DNA of 64,000 nucleotides from assembly GCA_028023455.1 (NCBI GenBank), contig JAQFVV010000013.1:16010258-16074257 (forward strand), given 5' to 3'. The notes below the pieces were generated by a model, which was not told where the DNA came from, ran no database searches, and was given only the letters and a program-made list of their open reading frames with translations. Both the position numbers and the translations under genes were made by a program. Shown piece by piece: positions 47,605 to 60,334 of this stretch (positions within the stretch are counted from its first letter, which is position 1; each line of letters starts with the position of its first letter). Source of the DNA: Epiperipatus broadwayi. Taxonomy: Eukaryota > Onychophora > Udeonychophora > Euonychophora > Peripatidae.

Positions 47605-49771
47605 TATAACGGTCGGGGATGATGATGAAGTTTCCAGTCTTACCGCATCTGCCGACAGAGCGCCACTAGGCTACTTTGAACCTAGAAAATTTATAAAGTC
47701 GACAGATACGTGCTGTTAAGACCGCGACCGCCAGCCCTAGTCACTAGCTCAAGTAGACACAGAAACATATATTTAATTAAAATATATTTTTAATAATAAA
47801 GAATAATAAAAGCAATCACTGTCAGTTTTAATAACACAAAAAAAAGATTTTATTTACGTATATAATCAATAACGCACCAACTTTAAAATTATTATATAAG
47901 AAAAAACTATATTTTTTCATTATTATTTATTATTATTAGTTTTATTTGTTTTACCTTTTATTTTTAATCTTAGAAATGTTGAGTATAAATGAGCTACCTA
48001 GACACACTCACAAATTTTCAAATCACTACTCTAGACTAAAAATCCGCAGCCATACCAATACTCGCTTCCAGATATATATCAGCAACCAATGCAATATGAA
48101 CATGTTAGCATAGAATCATGCAACAGGAATGTGCATCTGAACGTGATATTATTGGAGAAAACATGAGCTTCAACCAGTATAGGAATGTGCTTCTATCTGG
48201 CGAAGGAATCATGTATGTAATAATAAGAGAAAAATGCTGCGTATGGATGAGAGAGCGGTCTTATCTTGCCGACTTATCTTCTCAATCCATAGAACTGGAA
48301 TGGGTCAATGGCGCAGGAAATACCTCTGCGTCCATTTCAACGATGACTACCTCTCTTTGGGATCATGCATTCAGTTGGACTCGTAGCCCTAGGTGCTAAC
48401 ACACTTCACATTACATTGATATAAACGTCTATATATCTCTCCACCAGCACTGACACAACTACGAAACAAATAGTCCGAAATCAAAGCCTCTTTAAACTAA
48501 CATATATTTAAACTAGTCTAGCAGCCATCTATACTCAACTAACATTTAAATCATTTTATTAATTTAATATAAAAAAAAATATTTAGTTTACAGTATTTAA
48601 CCTATTTTAAAATTATATTGCATTCAACTTATTTTTTTTCTTGTTTACACAAATAATATTTTTGACATATTTTTAAAATTTAATAATGCACAAACGATAA
48701 GTATTTTCATCTTTAAATTCGTTTGCAATAGCAAACCCCTGCCCCATTACAAACAGATCTTACCCTTAGCATAAATGAAAACATATAACATATTTTTAAA
48801 AAGATTACGTTTCAATTTTTGATAAGACTTAAATTTTTTTAAAGTTTATAGAGTTTAGATTTGATTCAGAGAGAAAGTCTATAAATCATCTTTAAAAGAA
48901 AATAAAGTTCTGAGATTTTAAATTAAGAGTTTATAATGTTTTTTGTTTATAATGTATACTTTCCTTTCTTTCTCCGGGCTCGTTCCTTCGCGATGAAGAT
49001 CTGAATTTATAAAAGATCCATTTCTTGTGGGCGATGACAATTTATGAAGATGCATTTACGAAGATTTCTGCATACGGCACCAGTGGTTTGATCCTGGGAT
49101 CCGTGAATAGGAAAGCTACCTTCGGCCGGCCGCACCGAAGGAAGCACGATGAAGCTCATTACATTTTTTGGTGACGTCGATAATATTTATTTTAACTTTT
49201 CTACAACAGACGAAAGAATTTAAATTTTTCTAATCTCCAACTAATTATTCCCTTTGGATTTTTCTTTTTATAGTCGTCAGGCACCTTATCTCTGGAATGC
49301 ACGGATTCATCAAACATATTTCATTATTTATATTTTATTGGCTAATTCAGTTTGTGGCCAAGTAGATTTTGGGTTTATGGCTAAGTAAATTTTTCCACTG
49401 AGGTCTGTGTCCGTATCTTTGGGCGGGAAAAGCAAGTCTTTTGTTTCTATTTCATAATCATTTTCTTTTCCAAGATCATTTTGCCCTAAGGATCTGTTTG
49501 TAATTTTTCTTTTTAAGATTAAAAACTCTTCGCTATTATTAAAATCAAAAGGCTTTTTATTATATATTTTATTTAAAGATTAGAATCTTTGCTTCGATTC
49601 TATAATTTATTTATTTTTTTTAAAGCTTATTTTAATATTTAAATCAATCTAACATATTAATAAATTAATGATTCGTTATTTGTGCATTTTGACAGTTTGT
49701 TTTTAATTCTGTATTAGATAAAAAAAGTTACTATTAAAATTTGAATGTAACGCATATATATATCCATTACA
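47605..49771 (+). repeat. 2.16-kb direct repeat, right (LTR-like)
   Basis: Begins TATAACGGTCGGGG and ends CCATTACA. The bases after it (ATAT) match the four before the left copy, a weak target-site duplication in A+T-rich DNA. An open frame of 93 codons at 48118-48399 (MQQECASERD...) resembles no family I know; the left copy does not keep it open, so I do not call it a gene. Confidence 0.65.
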
Positions 49772-50265
49772 ATATGTTAAAATAAAGCATTAATTGTCAT
49801 ATTAAATGATGTAGCAATTGTAGTAGTTGCTAAAAAAAATTTTTTTAACTTTTTTCTCTTATCAAAGAATGAATTGCAAAACAACTCAAAAAATTAGAAA
49901 AAAAAAGGATCAAGCTCGTTTAGATAAAAGATTCATGCAATTAAAGTGCTTTCGAAAATTTTATAATTAAAATAAAAAGATGTTAAAAACAAGAACAAAA
50001 TCAAACATCTTGAAAAACTGGATGGGTTATTCAAAAACAGAAAGAAAACATTTAGAGTTAATTTTCATAACAGCAGTTATTCTGGCTACCGGATTCACTT
50101 TATTCAAGTGACACTGAACCTTCATTATGGTGAGTAAAAGAACCAAAAATCAGATAGCTGCTAATTTACTCTGGACACCTGGAATCTGACATTATGGTAT
50201 TTAAAAATGGATCAATTATTGCATTGTGAAGATATCAAACTATGGTTAAGGAACTTGGGCTTTGC

Positions 50266-50480
50266 AAGTGTTTAGACTTATCCTAACATATTTTAAGTTT
50301 ATATATTTATTTCTAACAAACATAGTTTTATTAACAAAAAAAGCTTGTTTAGACTTTATCCTAATGTATTTTAAATTTTATTTTAATACATTTATTTCTA
50401 ACAAACTTTATGACGCTAGCATTTAAAAAACCTGTTTAGAATTTATCCTAACCATTTTAAGTTTATTTAAATATATCAGT
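50266..50480. repeat. Three degenerate tandem units
   Basis: TGTTTAGA or GTGTTTAGA, TTATCCTAA, a TTTTAAGTTT or TTTTAAATTT stretch and TTATTTCTAACAAAC recur from about 50268, 50346 and 50433, a period of 78-87 bp with decay in the last unit. Confidence 0.5.
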
Positions 50481-51207
50481 TTGAAAAAACTTTAGGAAGT
50501 GAAAGTTTTATTTTTTAAAAAAAAAAATCAAATAAATTTATGGTTAAGCTTTCACAAATATTCTCACTGCATGTTAAAATCAAAATTCACTTTATTTTTT
50601 TTAATGTACATGTAAACTAGTTTTCTTTGTAAGAAACATTTTTTTCTGTTGTAGAAATTGTCAGTAAAAAAACCATAGTGACCAAGTGTTAAATATTAAG
50701 AATGAATCATTATTAGTTTTAAGTTAATGATTTAATTGTATCAATTGGGTTCATTTGTTCATAGTTAGCCCTTCTTTTGATTGCTGAGGATTAGATTGAG
50801 TGTAGGTTTGCTTATATATGCAGTTGTTTGTTCATTGTCGAATAGTTAAAAATATTTCTGTATTTATATGAGATATCATTCAAGATTTTGTTTTATAGAT
50901 TTAGGGATCAAACTCAAACTGAGCCATCTCTGGTGTTGGAGTTTTATTAAATTGGGATTTAGACCAAAGTGGTCATTCCCTTAAGTTATCATTAAAAAAA
51001 GAAATGGTTATAATTATCCCCTATTAGAGAAATATATGTTAAGTAACTTTTGAATTAAACAAATATCTTATATTTATGAGATCGGCCAAATGCAGAATTA
51101 TATTTTAATAGACAGGGTATGAGCACAGACTTTCACATGACCCACCACTCTCCACACTATCTCATAACACTGATACCCTTGAACACACATATGTTGAAAA
51201 GATAAAT

Positions 51208-51262
51208 AATCACCAATATATGTATTTCATGCTAAACCAGCAATCATCAGTTGGTCCAGATT
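51208..51262 (-). ncRNA. Hammerhead-ribozyme-like motif, family B copy B4
   Basis: Minus strand: AAUC-UGGA-CCAA, CUGAUGA (51244-51250), stem II UGCU-GGUUU-AGCA closed by U/U, GAAA (51225-51228), UACAUA, UA with predicted cleavage after 51217, UUGG-U-GAUU. All core bases are intact. Compared with B1 the outer stem I pair G-C has become A-U by changes in both strands. Confidence 0.65.
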
Positions 51263-51354
51263 ACCATCTCTACACATATACGCTACAAGTGCTCAGATAT
51301 ATATTAAGATAGCTATATATCTGAGCACTTGTAGCATATATGTGTAGAGATGGT

Positions 51355-51409
51355 AATCTGGACCAACTGATGATTGCTGGTTTAGCATGAAATACGTATA
51401 TTAGTGATT
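51355..51409 (+). ncRNA. Hammerhead-ribozyme-like motif, family B copy B5
   Basis: AAUC-UGGA-CCAA (51355-51366), CUGAUGA (51367-51373), stem II UGCU-GGUUU-AGCA, GAAA (51389-51392), palindrome UACGUA (51393-51398), UA with predicted cleavage after 51400, UUAG-U-GAUU. Core intact; one stem I pair (C-A) is lost relative to B4, while the stem III palindrome is perfect here. Confidence 0.65.
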
Positions 51410-51513
51410 ATTTATCTTTTCAACATATGTGTGTTCAAGTGTATCAGTGTTATGAGATAGTGTGGAGAGTGGTGAGTCATGTGAAAGTCTGTGCTCATAC
51501 CCTGTCTATTACA

Positions 51514-53031
51514 CATATATAGACACAGGTATATATAAGCCTGTGTATTTCAGCAATTATATTTTAAGTATATTAGAGGTTAGGGATTGGCTGTATAGTA
51601 AATTTACTTGATTATAAACTGTACTAATATTATATGTAATTAAAATTAATGTTTAAAATTAATTAAAAAAACCTTGGATACTTTATAAATAATTATTGTT
51701 TTCTGTGTATGTGAAGTAAAACAATAATATAAGAGACTGTAAAAATGATTTTTTAAAAAAAAAACCATATTTTGAATGACCATTATATTTTGTAAATAAA
51801 TTACAGTTGTGGTAATGTGTTAACCTTTTATATGTAAAATTGTCTGCTCAGCATATTTTTACCATTTCTAGTTATTGGAAGTAACATATTTTTCATGATC
51901 TAGTCAGGTACAGAAAATAGGGGCTGTGTAGTAGTCATTAACATTATATTAAAGCAAATATTGTTTAAATATATAAATGTGGTCTATCTTCTGATGTTTG
52001 AAATCAGGTGGTGCCTATATAAATTGAGATAAATGTAAATAATTGAAACATGCTTAGTCTGATCACAGTAATATATATATATCTTTTTATAATGTATATA
52101 TGCCAGTGGTTGGCAATCTAGAGCACACATGCCATGCAGAGTGATTATCAATGGCACTCTAATTGAATTGAAATAATAAAAAATATTTTCATTACAGTGC
52201 ATGTGTTTGCACTATCACCTACATTTTGCATAAGTGACTCACATGTAAATGGAAACCATTATTCATTTAATTTACTAATTATTTCGTGCAATAAACATAT
52301 GTTAGATCTTTGCTATTTTCAATAAAGATAAGAGGGATGGAAATTTTTTTTTCACCCAGGGAGAATTAACTTTAACTGGATTTTTTTTTTTTGATGGTCA
52401 ATTGACCATTGATACTTTTGTATACAATTTAGTCAGAATATTATATCGATTTTAATTCATTTGAAAACTTCTATTCATAAATATATAATAATACATTTTA
52501 ATTTTGGTGTGTTTACTTGAAAAAAAAAAGTTTATAATTAGTGATAGTCCAGTTAATGAAGTCTGCAAATACATGAAACTTGATATTGTTTGGATCTCAA
52601 AGAAGATAAAAATCATTAGTTTTTTTTTTCTTTTAAATGTCTATTGTGTAATTAAAATAAATTTCTCATTAAGAAAAATTCCAAATGTCCATAGTTTTAA
52701 AGAAAATAATACAGGTATATGAAAAACTTCCAATTTCTGAGTTGATTTTTTATAACACAAAAATGAATTTTTTTAAACACTTTTTTTGATGAATGCTAAA
52801 AAAATACTTGTTTTATTTCATTAGAGTTCATTAATCAGCCCTTTAAATTAAACCAATGCATTTTGCCTATTCAGAATCACTGTACATTAATCCACCAATG
52901 AGATGAATTTTCTCCATGCCGAAGGGAATTTGGAGCATGTCATTCTAATGCAATATAATTTAACAAAACATACTTTCCACATATGATTCTATGTATTTTA
53001 AAATATTGAATGACCATAGTATAAGATCTGG
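51514..53031. other. A+T-rich stretch with a hAT-end-like fragment
   Basis: CAGTGGTTGGCAATCTAGAG at about 52105 followed by CACATGCCA looks like the end of a hAT-type MITE; the other end was not found. No gene. Confidence 0.4.
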
Positions 53032-53077
53032 TTATAATGGGCTTCAAAAATATATGTCATTTTGAAGCCCATTATAA
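53032..53077. repeat. Perfect 18-bp inverted repeat hairpin
   Basis: TTATAATGGGCTTCAAAA (53032-53049) and its exact complement (53060-53077) around a 10-base loop. Too short for a recognisable MITE; could be the fused ends of one. Confidence 0.7.
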
Positions 53078-56000
53078 GGGTAACAATTGTGATACTATAT
53101 ATAATAAGACTGTTAGAATCATGGTTGCATGAGGACTAACATTGTACATAGGTTCGCACAATACCATTAAAAGATAGCCGACCATGCTATACAATTAATA
53201 TATTAGTTTTGCTACGTTTGTAAGTGATTTGATTGCTTTATTATAATATTATTATTATTGATTTTGAATAATTATATATATATATAAGAAAACAGTAGAT
53301 GTTGCTGTGTATGTAATGTAAATTAAAGGTTAAAATAAATTACATCTACATTGAGAAGAGCAAAAAAATATTTGCATAAAAAAGCTTTCATGTGTTAATA
53401 TTAGTATAATTAATTATATTTATTTCATTTTTTGATGTTAATTTGCAAAATATACCAATCTCTTTAATCTATTAAATGTAAAATTTTTAAGTTCTGGTTT
53501 GAATTTTTTAAACATATTGCTTTTATTCATTATATATAAATTTATTCTATATAAAACTAATTTTTTAAAAACAAACTAGTTCATTTTGCTATATCCCGAA
53601 GACATTAATCTGATACCAGTCGAGAGAGCATCCAGAACTTTAAATAAATTAACACAAATGTAATAACAAAACAATTTATTTAACAGTAATGAATATGAAT
53701 AAAAAAGAAATAAATAATTTGGAATTCCATAAGAAATAAATACAGTCTATTATTAGTTCTCTAGTTGCAAGTTTAGCTTCTCACACACATAATGTGTTTT
53801 AATTACAGTCTTTTATATACACACATGTGCTTGTTATTATTATATATATGTGTGTATATGCTTTACAGAACAATTATGTTTCTGGCAATTCAATATTTTA
53901 CTTTAGCCAACAATCTATTATTAAAAGTAAACAGATCATACTCTCTCCAAATTTTCTTTTGGTTTATACTTAGCACACACACTTTTCATGCACTAATTAT
54001 TTATCTCTCTGTCAATCCTAGTTTTAGATTAGGGTTCTTATGAGTCCGATATTTTGCATATAAATAGCTAATTTACATAATAGTCTGTTTATTATACATG
54101 CAAAATATTAGTATTAGCATATGCAAATTTTATCTAGTTAAAATTAAGATAATTAATTCAGAAGCAATCTCTACATATTTACATAATTATGAAATCATTT
54201 TATATAATCTATATCTATATCATATACACAAAGGCATTCCATATTTATTAAATGCACTATATCTATTTCTGATGAGTTTTTTCTTTTACATAACCATTAA
54301 TGGATTATTATCAAATGTCATCAGAATTCACAGATTAACCTAAATTATTTTCCAATTTCATTAACTTCAATTTTGTTCTTCAAATATTCATAATTAACAC
54401 ATCATTAAAAAAATTCAATAATTTTTCCCATTGTAGCAACCTTTATTGTATTGCTCATTATTCCTTAATCTTCAAACCTCATTATCTTTGATTTTGTTTT
54501 TGAAATATTTATAATTAACGTATTAAGAAAATTCAATACTTTTTTTTCTTGTTGCAGTAACTTCTACTATATTCCTCATTACTTCTTTATTGATAAAGAC
54601 AACAAGTCCAATATTTTGGCATTCTTAATATTTTTCATATTTTCCTTTAAACTCTTATTTAAGAAAATCTTTTTTCTCTTTATTATAACAGACACTGTCC
54701 AGCATATTATGATCTTTGTAGTTATACATAAATAGCATTTTCCCTATTTATAAAATTTTCACCATATTATACAGAGGTAATTTATATTTGTTATCTCCCA
54801 AACAGTTTAAAATGATGTTTTGCTGTGATCAATCACTAATTTGCATCATTCCATATCGTTCCCAATAAATAGACATTAATAACAAGATACTAAGAAAAAC
54901 TAAACAGAAATAAATAGAAAGCAAGATAAAATAAAAACAAACAATAAAGGTAAAAAAAAGTTATACTCTCCTTATGAAAGATTGTTAGACAAGGAAATAT
55001 AATCAACAAAGTTTCAACTAACTGCAATACTGTTTTGCCAAACTCATATTCAGGTATCCTTAAACATTTTTTTCTGTCTTGCTAATTTTTATTTATAAGT
55101 TACTATTAACAACAGCTTTTAAATTATAATTTTGGATATTTGTGCAACATTTTTAAACCTGAATTATATATAGAAATTAATCAAATAAATATTCATTTTT
55201 TTAAAAACAAAAATACCAAGTAACATATATTTTAGCAATTGAAAGTATGCTATATTGCAAGATTACTTTTCAAGTACTGTATAAAAAGGAAAAGCAAGCA
55301 AAATGGTTAGCTAAAATATGAGATAAAACTGTAATCTTTTTTTTTTTTGGATATGATTGGCTTAAATAAATTTATGCCTATTTTTGTACTTTTAATTACA
55401 TCTCAATCTGCATTGACCCTATCATCAAATAGTTTCTCCAATAATAGTTGTGTATTCATCTTTGACTACCTTATTTCAGTAATTGTAGTGTTTGAAATTG
55501 TTTTAGGTCTTTTCATTTTGCAGCTTTTTCTAAATAAAAGTAAAGAATTACTAAATGTTCATTTATTCTAAAAGAAAATATGAATTCTTCTTTTAAAATA
55601 TCAATTTCAGTAACAAGAGCAAGATATAAAATCCAGATGAACTAGATCTAGATCCGAAACTTTTCACTGACAAAGATTATATGCCAGCAACTAGTCTAGG
55701 AATATGGATAGAACAATAATGGATAGAGAATTAATAAATATTACTATTTAATGACTACTCAAGTTTATAACAGATGGCAGAACTAGAGTAGTATAAATAA
55801 AACTTGCTGCTGAAAAACAATATATTCTTAATAAGAAAACTATATTCATTTATTTTAAATTTAATAAAAGATTAATAAGATTTGTGACAATTTAGTCTTC
55901 ATTTAACTATAGAAAAAATAATAAATAAATAGCTATGTATTATAAAATATAAATGCAATTAAATCTAGTTTCAAATCATTGACATTATCTTTATCTAATG

Positions 56001-57340
56001 CAACTAATATTCTTTTTCACTTTGATAATAACTGTTATTTTTAATAGAAATATTACAATACATTTTTAAAATATATTTTCAAGCAAAAAGGTGACCTTAT
56101 TATCATGCAAAAAAAAAAAAAAAAAAAGTGCTAAATCATATTATAATTCTTTATAAATGCCTTGGAAAATAAAAAACCTAATCTTTTCTGGATTTTTTTT
56201 TTTTATACTCTTGACATTTGTGAAAAGATAATATCAATTAGCAAACATTCTTTCTTATACTAAAACCATCAAGTAGTCATATTACAATGTTCTGAGAAGA
56301 TTAATTTAGCGATAATAATGGAAGCTCAAAAACAGGTTATTGAATCAAAAAAAACTTGTTGCACTTGGATTAATACTTAAATGCTCAAATGTTACATGAT
56401 CCCCTAAGTAAGTAAACTCCAATAAGAATTTATTGCACTCAAATCTTTGTAATATCTAGAATAGAAGCCATTCATAATCTATAAAATAGAAACCCTTTTT
56501 CAAAAGTATTCATCGATTTATCAAAAAAATAATTATTGATATGTTACCATACTAAAATCATATATGCACTTTCTAATTGTTTGTAAAAATTGTTATATAT
56601 ATATATTAAAAAAGCAAGACTCAAACAAGTTATTTACTGGAAAAGTATAAACTCAGGAAATCCACTATTCAATTCAAAAAAGAAGAAATCTCTGGACTAG
56701 AAAAAGGTGACTCAAAACTAATATCACTGGCAATTAACTTAAGACTCATGCTAGAAAATTTCTTTTAATTAATGGTAATCATATTGTTCACATATCAGAT
56801 ATATATACAACAACATTAAAAAAACATTTCTTGATAAACTTGTTTTATACTTCACATTTTATCAAAAGAATATTTTGAGTCATAAACCTGCTTTCTGGAA
56901 AACCACTTAAAATATTTTACACTTGCAAATACATTGTCAACCTGTCTGCAGATTCCTTTGATCTGTCTATCCTTTTTTGTTTTTATTCTTTTGCTGTGGC
57001 AAAAAATTATTAAAATTAAATGTATATATGTACAGCATTACAAGTTAGATTTTATAATCAATTTAATAAGCTTGCAAATAATTCCTCTCATAGAAATGTA
57101 ATCTTAATAAGTTTGCAAATAATTCCTCTCATAACGTAATCTATTATAAAGAAAATTAGTCAAGGGGCACGACTCATTTTTTGGTTGCCAAATTATATGT
57201 AAAAGAAAATCAACAAGGCACATAAGGTAAATCAAATTACATGTAACTGAAAGTGATTTAAACTATATGATGGGAGTCAAATCACATATAATGGTTTAAG
57301 ACCACATGCAGTACATTGCCAATTTTAAGTATTCAAATTA
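53078..57340. other. A+T-rich stretch, small tandem repeats only
   Basis: A degenerate duplication with a period of about 125 bp (AATTAAC, AATTCAATA, TTGTAGCAAC or TTGCAGTAAC, CTCATTA) covers about 54352-54590. A 45-50 bp duplication containing TTGCAAATAATTCCTCTCAT lies at 57067-57140. A decayed family A-like motif is at 55652-55708. No gene. Confidence 0.45.
55652..55708 (+). repeat. Decayed family A hammerhead region
   Basis: GAUCCGAAAC, UUUUCA, CUGACAA (55667-55673), a 13-base stem II region, GCAA, CUAGUC and UAGGAAUAUGGAU align one-to-one with the family A motif, but G8 and a core A of GAAA are changed and stem I is weak. A relic. Confidence 0.45.
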
Positions 57341-57389
57341 GATCAGATATTAGATAGGACTGTGGTTGTGTATGGAATTTCAAACTTAG

Positions 57390-57560
57390 GGGCCATGTGA
57401 TCCATTTTACCCTTTGGCCCGAACCCCTTTTTTCCAAAAAAAATTTTATACTTTCCCCCCCAAAGCGGCCAACCCCCCTCTGTTTTTTTTTCTCTCCCCC
57501 CCCCCTTTTTTTTCTTTTTTTTCCCCAAAATTTTTTTCTGGGGAAAAAGTTAGAATTTTG
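57390..57560. other. Homopolymer-rich stretch, probable sequence error
   Basis: Runs of C, T, G and A of 4-11 bases alternate in a way unlike the rest of the window, with abrupt edges. This resembles a low-quality read end or a badly resolved gap. The T-rich tract after it (57560-58200) also differs in composition from its surroundings. Frames read through it on either strand are meaningless. Confidence 0.5.
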
Positions 57561-59589
57561 TAAAGATTTAAAATTGTAATTTTTTATTTTCTAGATTTTT
57601 AAATAAAAATTGGGAAAAAATTATTTTGCTAAAATTGTTTAAAATTTCTGTTGATGTGTTGATTTTGAGGTTGTTATTACCTGTAAGTATTAAATTTATA
57701 TTCCTTTTAATAATTGTTGATTTTTGGGTTATTTATTTATTTTATTTACTGTTTTATTTCATTGAGATAAGTTTTTATTATTTTATAGCATTTATTATGG
57801 TTTGATGTAATAATATAATTTATATGATATTAAATGTAGTAATTATTTTTTTATAAATTTAATTTTTTATTGAGATATTTATTCATTTGTAGATTGTATT
57901 ATGGTTGTATGTATAATATAATTTATTTTAATAAGATAATTATTTTTTACATGATTAGTTTTTTATGTATATAGATATTTTATTTATTTGTAGATTTGAT
58001 TATGGTATGTAATTAATTAGTATAGTATTTGAATGATTGATTTATATCAAATTGAATTTGTGAAAAGGAAAAAATATTATATAATAATGTTGATTTGTTA
58101 TTTATTATTTATTTATATGTTGTTTCATTTTAAAAATATATTAGTATTTGGATGTTGGAAAATGATAATATTATAATTAATATAAATTTGTAGTTAATAG
58201 AAAAATTTGTGGGGGGGAGGAGATTAATGTGATCTCTCCTAGATTTATTCTATGACATAACTCTTGATATCATATAGGGTAATTGATGCTTTGGAAATTA
58301 ATGTTCTCAGAATAAGCATAATTTTCACATGATTAATTGTAACGGATTCATATGTTCAACTCGTACAATAATAATTATCAAATCAATTCAATAAAAAAAA
58401 AATCAATAAAGTACAAAATAATTTATACACTATACTTGAATTGCGTTCTGAAAGTGTAAACCATCTGGATAGATGCTTTGCTAAGATCATTATTACATAT
58501 AACATTTCATGTTATTAAATATGTTAATCTATTACCCATAAAAGATCTTGAAGATGAATGAAGCTAGATACATTTCTCAGCTGATTAGTAGATTATATTT
58601 ATATAATAGAGAATTCTTTGCAACTTTATTAAAATGACACAGTAAGTCTGAGTTGTAATAATATGTGCATTTAAAGATCATTATTTCATAAATATTACTA
58701 TATATTCTCAGCTACATATTTAACTACTATTATTAGTTTACAGAGTTATTAAGATTAATAAAATGTTGGGCATAAATATGTGTATATTATTTAAGTTGAC
58801 AAATTTACATATTTTTAAAACAATCTAATTCAATCAATACACATTTTTTTTATCAAAATAATTTCAGCTTCAATTTTAATATAATAATCATAATCCCCTA
58901 TTAAAGGTCCAATCATTGCAATTTTCATTTACCCCCCACATGATCATTTAGGAGATTCCTAAAAATTTAAAACACATAACCTTTTGAGTTCCTTTCACAC
59001 ATTCACAATTGATGTTTTATCATCTACTCTTCCAATTTTATCCACATTTAACTCCATTCCACATTAGAGAAATTAATCCAGCCCCTATTTTGTTAAGTTC
59101 ATCTTCACTATAATTTAAAATGACCTTTATTGATGTTAATAACACAGCAATAAATTTTGAAATAAATATTTTAGCAGACTGACATTTAATTGATAAACCA
59201 TACAATTGTGACTAATTTCATAAGTATAGAAAGATTTCACAAAATTTAATACTATGAATGAATGAGAAAAATTGCACTACAATAAATAAAGATCAAGTGA
59301 ATGGCAGAACAATTTAGAATGAAAAATACAGTTAGTATTATAATTTTTTTTTCTTTTACATTTTATAGCTGATGAATACTGAAAACTGCTGAATTTGGTT
59401 TTTAATCATAAGAGGATGTTTACTTCATTTATAAATAATTTTAAAGACCTTTCATCATTAAATGTGACATATATATATATATAATTAAAATCAAAGAGCA
59501 TAATCACATTCATATATTTCTAAGATATACAGTATAGCCATGGATAGTAGGAGTTCAATTTCTTTTTTATCATTTTCATAGAAGTGGAC
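57561..59589. other. T-rich then ordinary A+T-rich sequence
   Basis: Up to about 58200 the plus strand is strongly T over C biased (TTTATTTAT-like). After that nothing stands out. No gene. Confidence 0.4.
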
Positions 59590-59986
59590 TTAATATAGGT
59601 AATTGAAAACAGACTTCCAAACTCCTTTCAGCTATCCACTTTATCTCATACAACCAATACACATAACATGTACATGTGAAAAAAATAAATGATCTCCAAT
59701 ATACGTATTTCATGCCAAACCATCAGTCATCAGTTGGTTCAGATTATCATCTCTCACACACATATAATCAGAGCTCAGTTTATATTAAGATAGCAAATCT
59801 TCAAACATTAATGGATAGGCTCCAATATATTCCACCCTCCAATTCTTCAGCCATCCATACCATTGAAAATCTGATGACCGAACATCCAAATCCCTTGTTA
59901 ATGCCAATATTATTGATATCCATGTTGATTTTAAATCAATCTGACCCCTCAAGTGTAGAAGATGATGATCTAGACCAACTGACAAG
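59590..59986 (-). mobile_element. Family B repeat, copy B6, with protein-like segment
   Basis: Minus-strand order as in B1: protein-like part, link, hammerhead (59745-59691), tRNA-like part. On the plus strand the protein-like part is open in one frame from 59676 to 60002 (includes NSSAIHTIENLMTEH and PLLMPILL), and the same peptide-like spelling is recoverable at 20.34-20.47 kb and in inverse at 20.76-20.87 kb. Direction and origin of that segment are unknown. At its right end a second, plus-strand half hammerhead begins. Confidence 0.6.
59691..59745 (-). ncRNA. Hammerhead-ribozyme-like motif, family B copy B6
   Basis: Minus strand: AAUC-UGAA-CCAA, CUGAUGA (59727-59733), a degenerate stem II (CUGAUGGUUUGGCAU), GAAA (59708-59711), palindrome UACGUA (59702-59707), UA with predicted cleavage after 59700, UUGG-A-GAUC. 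Core and stem III are intact; stem II is weak and the outermost stem I pair is A/C. Confidence 0.58.
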
Positions 59987-59990
59987 TGCT
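59967..59990 (+). repeat. Truncated plus-strand hammerhead half at array border
   Basis: GAUCUAGACCAA, CUGACAA and GUGCU are the 5' half (stem I, core, start of stem II) of a family B motif in plus orientation. It stops where the 60-kb tandem array begins. Confidence 0.5.
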
Positions 59991-60334
59991 TTCTCTGGCT
60001 AAGTATTTATCACAAAATTTGTTGAGCAATTGGCAATTGCTCATTGTTTATATCTTACAAGCTTAAAAGAATGGGGTCATGTGATCTATGACTATTTTTT
60101 ATTGGACTATTTATAGTCTCTGCTTTAAGTTTTATGCAATGTTATATTGCTAAGACTACTAATATATGGTTTGGCTGAAGATCTCTCAGCCCCATATAAC
60201 TATTTGAGTTGGATAGCTGGGTTTGAAGACATGTAGGTGTCTAAAAATTTCAGATTTTCCACTTGATAACTTTTAGATAAATGCTGGCTTTGGGTTGGTA
60301 TTTTTAGATCTAGTGTCTAAAGCTACCCTAGTGC

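Larger units (their letters stand above)
51109..51513. mobile_element. Family B repeats in head-to-head palindrome (B4 minus, B5 plus)
   Basis: Two family B copies joined at TTAAGATAGC (about 51304-51313) give arms of about 195 bp with very few differences, from ACAGGGTATGAGCACAGACT to its complement. Each arm has a hammerhead-like motif next to the centre and the tRNA-like part outside. The copies are much more alike than to other family members, so the inverted pair arose recently or was copied as a unit. Confidence 0.75.

Noticed and set aside
48118-48399. 93-codon open frame in the right 2.16-kb repeat as a gene
   Set aside because: The near-identical left repeat breaks the frame, no domain is recognisable, and the surrounding sequence looks like non-coding LTR.
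54266-54300. Hammerhead starting at CTGATGAG in 54.27 kb
   Set aside because: No GAAA at a plausible distance and no stem pairing.
57343-57579. Opposing Lys/Gly-rich and Phe/Pro-rich frames
   Set aside because: They arise from the homopolymer stretch that is probably sequence error.
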